A stretch of DNA of 64,000 bases from Desulfomicrobium apsheronum. GTDB taxonomy: Bacteria > Desulfobacterota > Desulfovibrionia > Desulfovibrionales > Desulfomicrobiaceae. The stretch spans positions 55,890 to 119,889 of the forward strand of contig NZ_FORX01000005.1 in NCBI RefSeq assembly GCF_900114115.1. The letters are read 5' to 3'. The translations under genes were made by a program, and so were the position numbers. Below, in pieces: positions 60,780 through 64,000 of the stretch. The notes beneath the pieces were generated by a model. It did not search any database and had not been told where the DNA came from. It was given only the letters and a program-made list of their open reading frames with translations. How positions within the stretch are numbered: the first letter of the stretch is position 1; each line of letters opens with the position of its first letter.

Positions 60780-61511
60780 TTGAGTATTTATATGGAACAG
60801 ATCGAGCAGCTGGTCGTGCTGCAGAAAGTGGATTCGGAGATGATCACCCTGGAGCGCATCCTCGAAGACGCGCCCAAGCAGCTGCGGAGCCTGCAGGAAA
60901 AACAGGCCTACCTCAAACAGCAGCAGGACGTGATCCAGGAAAAGGTCGACGTGCTGATGGAGCAGAAGAGCCGCCTTGAGGGTGAAATCGAAAACGACAC
61001 CCAGAAGGTCAAGAAGAGCAAGAACAAGCTCATGATGGTCGAGAACACCAAGGAATATCACGCCATGATGCGTGAGATGGACACCATGGAGAAGATGAAC
61101 CGCTCCCGCGAGGAAGAGCGGGCCAATCTTCTTGCAGACCTTTCCGACCTCGAAGGTCGCAAGGAAGCCCTGCAGGGTGACATCAACAGCCTTGAAGAAA
61201 CCATCACTGCCCAGCAGTCCACCCTGGATCAGGAACTGGCCGAGAAGCGCGCCCGCATCGAAATTCTGGAGAAGGAAAAGCGGAAGGCCTCCGAGGCTGT
61301 TCCCGCGCCCATCCTGACCCGCTACAATTTCATCCGCGACCGCATCCCGAATCCCGTCATCGTTCCGGTCAGCGAAGCCGTGTGTCAGGGCTGCCATGTC
61401 GTCATCCCACCCCAGGCCTTCATCGACCTGCAGAAGGGCGAGCAGATCCTGAGCTGTCCCAACTGCCTGCGCATCATTTTCTGGGAGCGTCATTTCTCGG
61501 GCAATGATTGA
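60780..61511 (+). CDS. Coiled-coil C4-type zinc ribbon protein (CdsZ/DUF164-like)
   Basis: A 243-residue cytoplasmic protein. Residues about 5-180 form a long coiled coil rich in Glu, Lys and Gln. The C-terminal zinc ribbon is VCQGCHVVIPPQ (about 202) and ILSCPNCLRIIFWE (about 224), four cysteines in two CxxC. It starts at TTG with AGGAGG upstream; the internal ATG at codon 5 is less well placed. It lies 54 bp after Nif3 and just ahead of the RNase P RNA gene. Confidence 0.9.
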   Translation: MSIYMEQIEQLVVLQKVDSEMITLERILEDAPKQLRSLQEKQAYLKQQQDVIQEKVDVLMEQKSRLEGEIENDTQKVKKSKNKLMMVENTKEYHAMMREMDTMEKMNRSREEERANLLADLSDLEGRKEALQGDINSLEETITAQQSTLDQELAEKRARIEILEKEKRKASEAVPAPILTRYNFIRDRIPNPVIVPVSEAVCQGCHVVIPPQAFIDLQKGEQILSCPNCLRIIFWERHFSGND

Positions 61512-61518
61512 TTTTTTT

Positions 61519-61877
61519 GCGGAGCCGGACAGGCTGTCGCTGCCGGCCGCAAGGCCGGGAGAGGAAAGTCCGGACACCACAGGGCAGGATGCTGGATAAC
61601 GTCCAGCGGGGGCGACCCCGGGACAGTGCCACAGAAACAAACCGCCCGGGCTTCATGCCCGGGTAAGGGTGAAAAGGTGGGGTAAGAGCCCACCAGTTGT
61701 CGCGGTGACGCGGCAAGCTAGGTAAACCCCATCCGGTGCAAGACCAAATAGGAAGGTGACCGGCCCGGTCACGACCCTTCGGGTAGGTTGCTGGAGACGG
61801 CGGGTAACCGCCGCCCTAGAGGAATGACAGCCGCCCGGCAACGGGCACAGAATCCGGCTTATCGTCCGGCTCCGTAT
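61519..61877 (+). ncRNA. rnpB: RNase P RNA component (bacterial type A)
   Basis: The P1 ends GGAGCCGGAC (61521-61530) and GTCCGGCTCC (61864-61873) pair exactly. Universal cores are present: GAGGAAAGTCCGGAC (61560-61575), ACAGGGCAGGATGCTGG, GGGTAAGGGTGAAAAGGTG, AGAGCCCACCAG, GGTAAACCCCAT and, near the 3' end, GAGGAATGACAGCC. The RNA processes pre-tRNA 5' ends. Its length of about 360 nt is typical. The exact ends are estimated from P1. Confidence 0.97.
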
Positions 61878-61885
61878 TTTTGACA

Positions 61886-63076
61886 ATGACACACTCACTA
61901 TGGACCATAATCCTGGCCGCCGGCCAGGGTTCGCGCTTGGCCGCCTCCACGGGCGGCACACGCAAACAGTTTCTGCACCATGAGGGACACCCCCTCTATT
62001 GGCGCAGCGTTCTGACCATGTCCGCAGTCCCTGAACTTGCGGGCGTGGTCCTCGTTTTTCCGCCCCAGGAGATGGAGCAGCGCTCCGCCGAACTGGAAAA
62101 CCTCAAGAACATCTCGGACCCCGGTGTCCGCATCCTGACCACCGCTGGCGGGGACAGACGCCAGGACTCCGTGCGCCTGGGCCTGGCCGCGCTGCCCCGG
62201 GATTGCACCCGAGTGCTGGTGCACGACAGCGCGCGCCCCTTTTTCTCGCCCGCCCTGGTGCAGGCGCTCCTGGCCGGATTGACGGACGACGTCCACGGAG
62301 TCATCCCCGCCATCCCCGTCACGGACACGATCAAACAGGTCGAAGACGACCTTGTCCTGGCCACGCTCCCGCGCGAAACAATGCGCGCGGTCCAGACGCC
62401 GCAACTCTTCCCGGCCGACCTGCTGCGCCGGGTTCATGAACAGGCCCTGCGCGAAGACTGGACCGTCACGGACGACGCCAGCATGATCGAACGCGCGGGA
62501 TATAGCGTCCGGATCGTGCCTGGCGAGTCCGCCAACCTGAAGATCACAACCCCGGAGGACCTGCGCGTGCTTGCCACTCCCGCTCCCCTGCCCGTGCCCT
62601 GCACCGGATTCGGCTACGACGTGCACGCCTATGGCGGCAACCGGCCCATGGTGCTGGGCGGCATGCCCATCGCAGGGGCCCCCTTCGTCAAGGCCCACTC
62701 CGATGGCGATGTGCTCCTGCACGCCCTCTGCGACGCCATCCTCGGCTGCCTCGGCCTTGGGGATATCGGCGAACATTTTCCGGACAGCGACGATCGCTTC
62801 GAGAACATCTCCTCCGGCATCCTGCTTTCGGAGGTCATGGACAAGGCTCGCGCCCTGGGGCTTTGCATCACCCATGTCGATCTGACCGTCATCGCCCAGG
62901 TCCCGCGTCTGGCTCCGCACAAGGAAGCCATCCGCGGCAACGTGGCGCGCCTGCTTGAGCTTTGCGACCAGCAGGTCAACGTCAAGGCGACCACGGAAGA
63001 GCACCTGGGTTTCACCGGCCGCAAGGAAGGGATCAAGGCCGTGGCCGTGGTCACCGCCACAAGGAAGCAGGCATGA
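61886..63076 (+). CDS. ispDF: Bifunctional IspD-IspF (isoprenoid MEP pathway)
   Basis: A 396-residue enzyme. Residues 1 to about 228 are IspD, which makes CDP-methylerythritol: LAAGQGSRLAASTGGTRKQF, GGDRRQDSVRLGLAAL and VHDSARPFF. Residues about 233-396 are IspF, which makes the cyclic diphosphate: GFGYDVHAYGG, KAHSDGDVLLHALCDAILG and FTGRKEGIKAVAVV. Metal ligands Asp and His of DVHA and HSDGD are present. The ATG at 61886 is preferred to a TTG at 61880. It begins only about 10 bp after rnpB and overlaps gltX by ATGA. Confidence 0.96.
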   Translation: MTHSLWTIILAAGQGSRLAASTGGTRKQFLHHEGHPLYWRSVLTMSAVPELAGVVLVFPPQEMEQRSAELENLKNISDPGVRILTTAGGDRRQDSVRLGLAALPRDCTRVLVHDSARPFFSPALVQALLAGLTDDVHGVIPAIPVTDTIKQVEDDLVLATLPRETMRAVQTPQLFPADLLRRVHEQALREDWTVTDDASMIERAGYSVRIVPGESANLKITTPEDLRVLATPAPLPVPCTGFGYDVHAYGGNRPMVLGGMPIAGAPFVKAHSDGDVLLHALCDAILGCLGLGDIGEHFPDSDDRFENISSGILLSEVMDKARALGLCITHVDLTVIAQVPRLAPHKEAIRGNVARLLELCDQQVNVKATTEEHLGFTGRKEGIKAVAVVTATRKQA

Positions 63077-64000
63077 GCAACTTCAAGACCGGCGGCCCCT
63101 TTGTCACCCGCTTCGCCCCCAGTCCCACGGGAGGGCTGCACCTTGGCAACGTGCGCACTGCCATCCTGAATCATCTTCTGGCCAGACAAAGCGGCGGCAA
63201 ATTTCTGCTTCGACTTGAAGACACGGACCAGGAACGCTCCACCTTCGCCGCCGAAGCCGCCATCCTGTGGTCCATGTCCTGGCTTGGGCTTGTGCCCGAC
63301 GAACCGGTGCGTCACCAGAGCCTGCGCCTTCATCTCTACCGCCGCGCCGTTGACGGTCTGGTGGCCGAAGACCGCGCCTACCCCTGCTTCTGCACCGATG
63401 CCGAACTGGAACAGGACCGCAAGGAAGCCGCGGCCAGAAATCTTCCTCCCCGCTACAGCGGCCGCTGCGCCCGCATGTCACGCGAGGAGCGCGCCGAGAG
63501 GCTGAACCGGGGCGACGCCCATGCCCTTCGTTTCCGTCTGCCCGAAAAACCGGAAGTCAGTTTCAAGGATCTCATCAAGGGACAGATCACCCTGCCGGCA
63601 GGCGCTTTCGGAGACTTCGTGCTGCTGCGCTCAAGCGGCTGGCCCAGCTACAATCTGGCCGTGGTCGTCGACGACGCGGACATGGGCGTCAATCTTGTGC
63701 TGCGCGGCGAAGACCACCTGACCAACACGGCCCGCCAAATCCTGCTTTACGACGCTCTCGGGCTCACGGCTCCGGCTTTCGCCCACCACGGCCTGCTCAT
63801 GGACCCGGACGGCAAGAAACTCTCCAAACGCAGCGGCGCTCTGAGCATCCCCGAATGCATGGAAATGGGCCTTGAACCTCTGGCCGTGGTCCAGTATCTG
63901 GCTTCCCTGTCCGGCGCTTTGCCGACCAAGAATCTTTTCACGTCTCTTGACGAGATGGCCCGGGCCTTCAACCCCTTCGCGCTGGGCCGGGGCAACGCGG
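63073..64000 (+). CDS. gltX: Glutamate-tRNA ligase, N-terminal part (runs off the window)
   Basis: 309 residues are visible; the frame is open to the last base. The catalytic HIGH-type motif is FAPSPTGGLHLGNVRTA (about residue 14), followed by RLEDTDQERS. A zinc knuckle is CFCTDAELEQ with GRC after YS (about 104-135), as in the Zn-type enzymes. KLSKRSGA is the KMSKS motif (about 251). It charges tRNA-Glu in the cytoplasm. The ATG overlaps the ispDF stop by 4 bp. The anticodon-binding part is outside the window. Confidence 0.96.
   Translation, partial: MSNFKTGGPFVTRFAPSPTGGLHLGNVRTAILNHLLARQSGGKFLLRLEDTDQERSTFAAEAAILWSMSWLGLVPDEPVRHQSLRLHLYRRAVDGLVAEDRAYPCFCTDAELEQDRKEAAARNLPPRYSGRCARMSREERAERLNRGDAHALRFRLPEKPEVSFKDLIKGQITLPAGAFGDFVLLRSSGWPSYNLAVVVDDADMGVNLVLRGEDHLTNTARQILLYDALGLTAPAFAHHGLLMDPDGKKLSKRSGALSIPECMEMGLEPLAVVQYLASLSGALPTKNLFTSLDEMARAFNPFALGRGNA

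Noticed and set aside
1-64000. tRNA, 5S/16S/23S rRNA genes and CRISPR arrays
   Set aside because: Reading through the intergenic gaps showed no tRNA cloverleaf with a T-loop, no rRNA signature and no regularly spaced direct repeats. The only RNA gene found with confidence is rnpB.

Overview
The window is about 60% G+C, gene-dense and bacterial. It looks like chromosome of a Desulfovibrionales-type sulfate reducer (Desulfomicrobium or Desulfovibrio-like). This is inferred from gene content: a class I hybrid cluster protein beside a rubredoxin:oxygen oxidoreductase-type flavodiiron protein, multiheme c cytochromes, a YedE selenium operon, double-cubane reductases, a SulP transporter, a fused IspDF and many Desulfovibrio-style coding features. 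I could not run a database search, so the genus is not proven.

Layout. 1-8.7 kb: the end of a DUF4351 protein; an RND tripartite efflux operon (minus strand: adaptor, pump, outer-membrane lipoprotein channel); then a Lpp-like lipoprotein between two L,D-transpeptidases. 8.8-12 kb: a hairpin repeat, a very AT-rich tract, a chemoreceptor with a periplasmic CZB zinc motif, and cheW. 12-16.2 kb (minus): hcp and roo (NO/O2 defence) preceded by three palindromes, then an HPP membrane protein and a CBS protein. 16.5-20.7 kb: a compact phosphate importer with fused PstC-PstA, and a peroxiredoxin. 21-27.1 kb: a double-cubane reductase and its ATP-dependent activator, convergent with an operon holding a second double-cubane homologue and a complete ABC importer. 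27.5-32.6 kb: a PP2C phosphatase, a glycosyltransferase and a putative selenium operon (YedE, TusA-like, DUF3343, YjeF-type kinase). 33-37.4 kb: a fatty acid hydroxylase and a three-gene octaheme/triheme/cytochrome b operon.

37.4-40.1 kb is a scarred accessory patch: a RhuM-Doc fusion and a SWIM-finger remnant lie between an intact TauE/SafE gene and a deleted copy of it. 40.3-43.9 kb is an ECF sigma operon with a carbohydrate-binding-type anti-sigma candidate and exported proteins. 44-46.2 kb is a SulP-STAS-cNMP transporter. 46.4-57.4 kb is a long plus-strand run: MFS transporter, GNAT-like protein, three-subunit molybdenum hydroxylase, HATPase/GNAT-like protein, aminotransferase and an SLC13-type transporter. 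It reads as one undescribed pathway. 57.4-58.8 kb is a yybP-ykoY (Mn2+) riboswitch controlling a TerC exporter. The end is housekeeping: Nif3, a coiled-coil zinc-ribbon protein, RNase P RNA, ispDF and the start of gltX.

The most novel parts are the double-cubane/ABC locus (21.0-27.1 kb) and the molybdenum hydroxylase run with two related GNAT-like proteins (46.4-54.9 kb).
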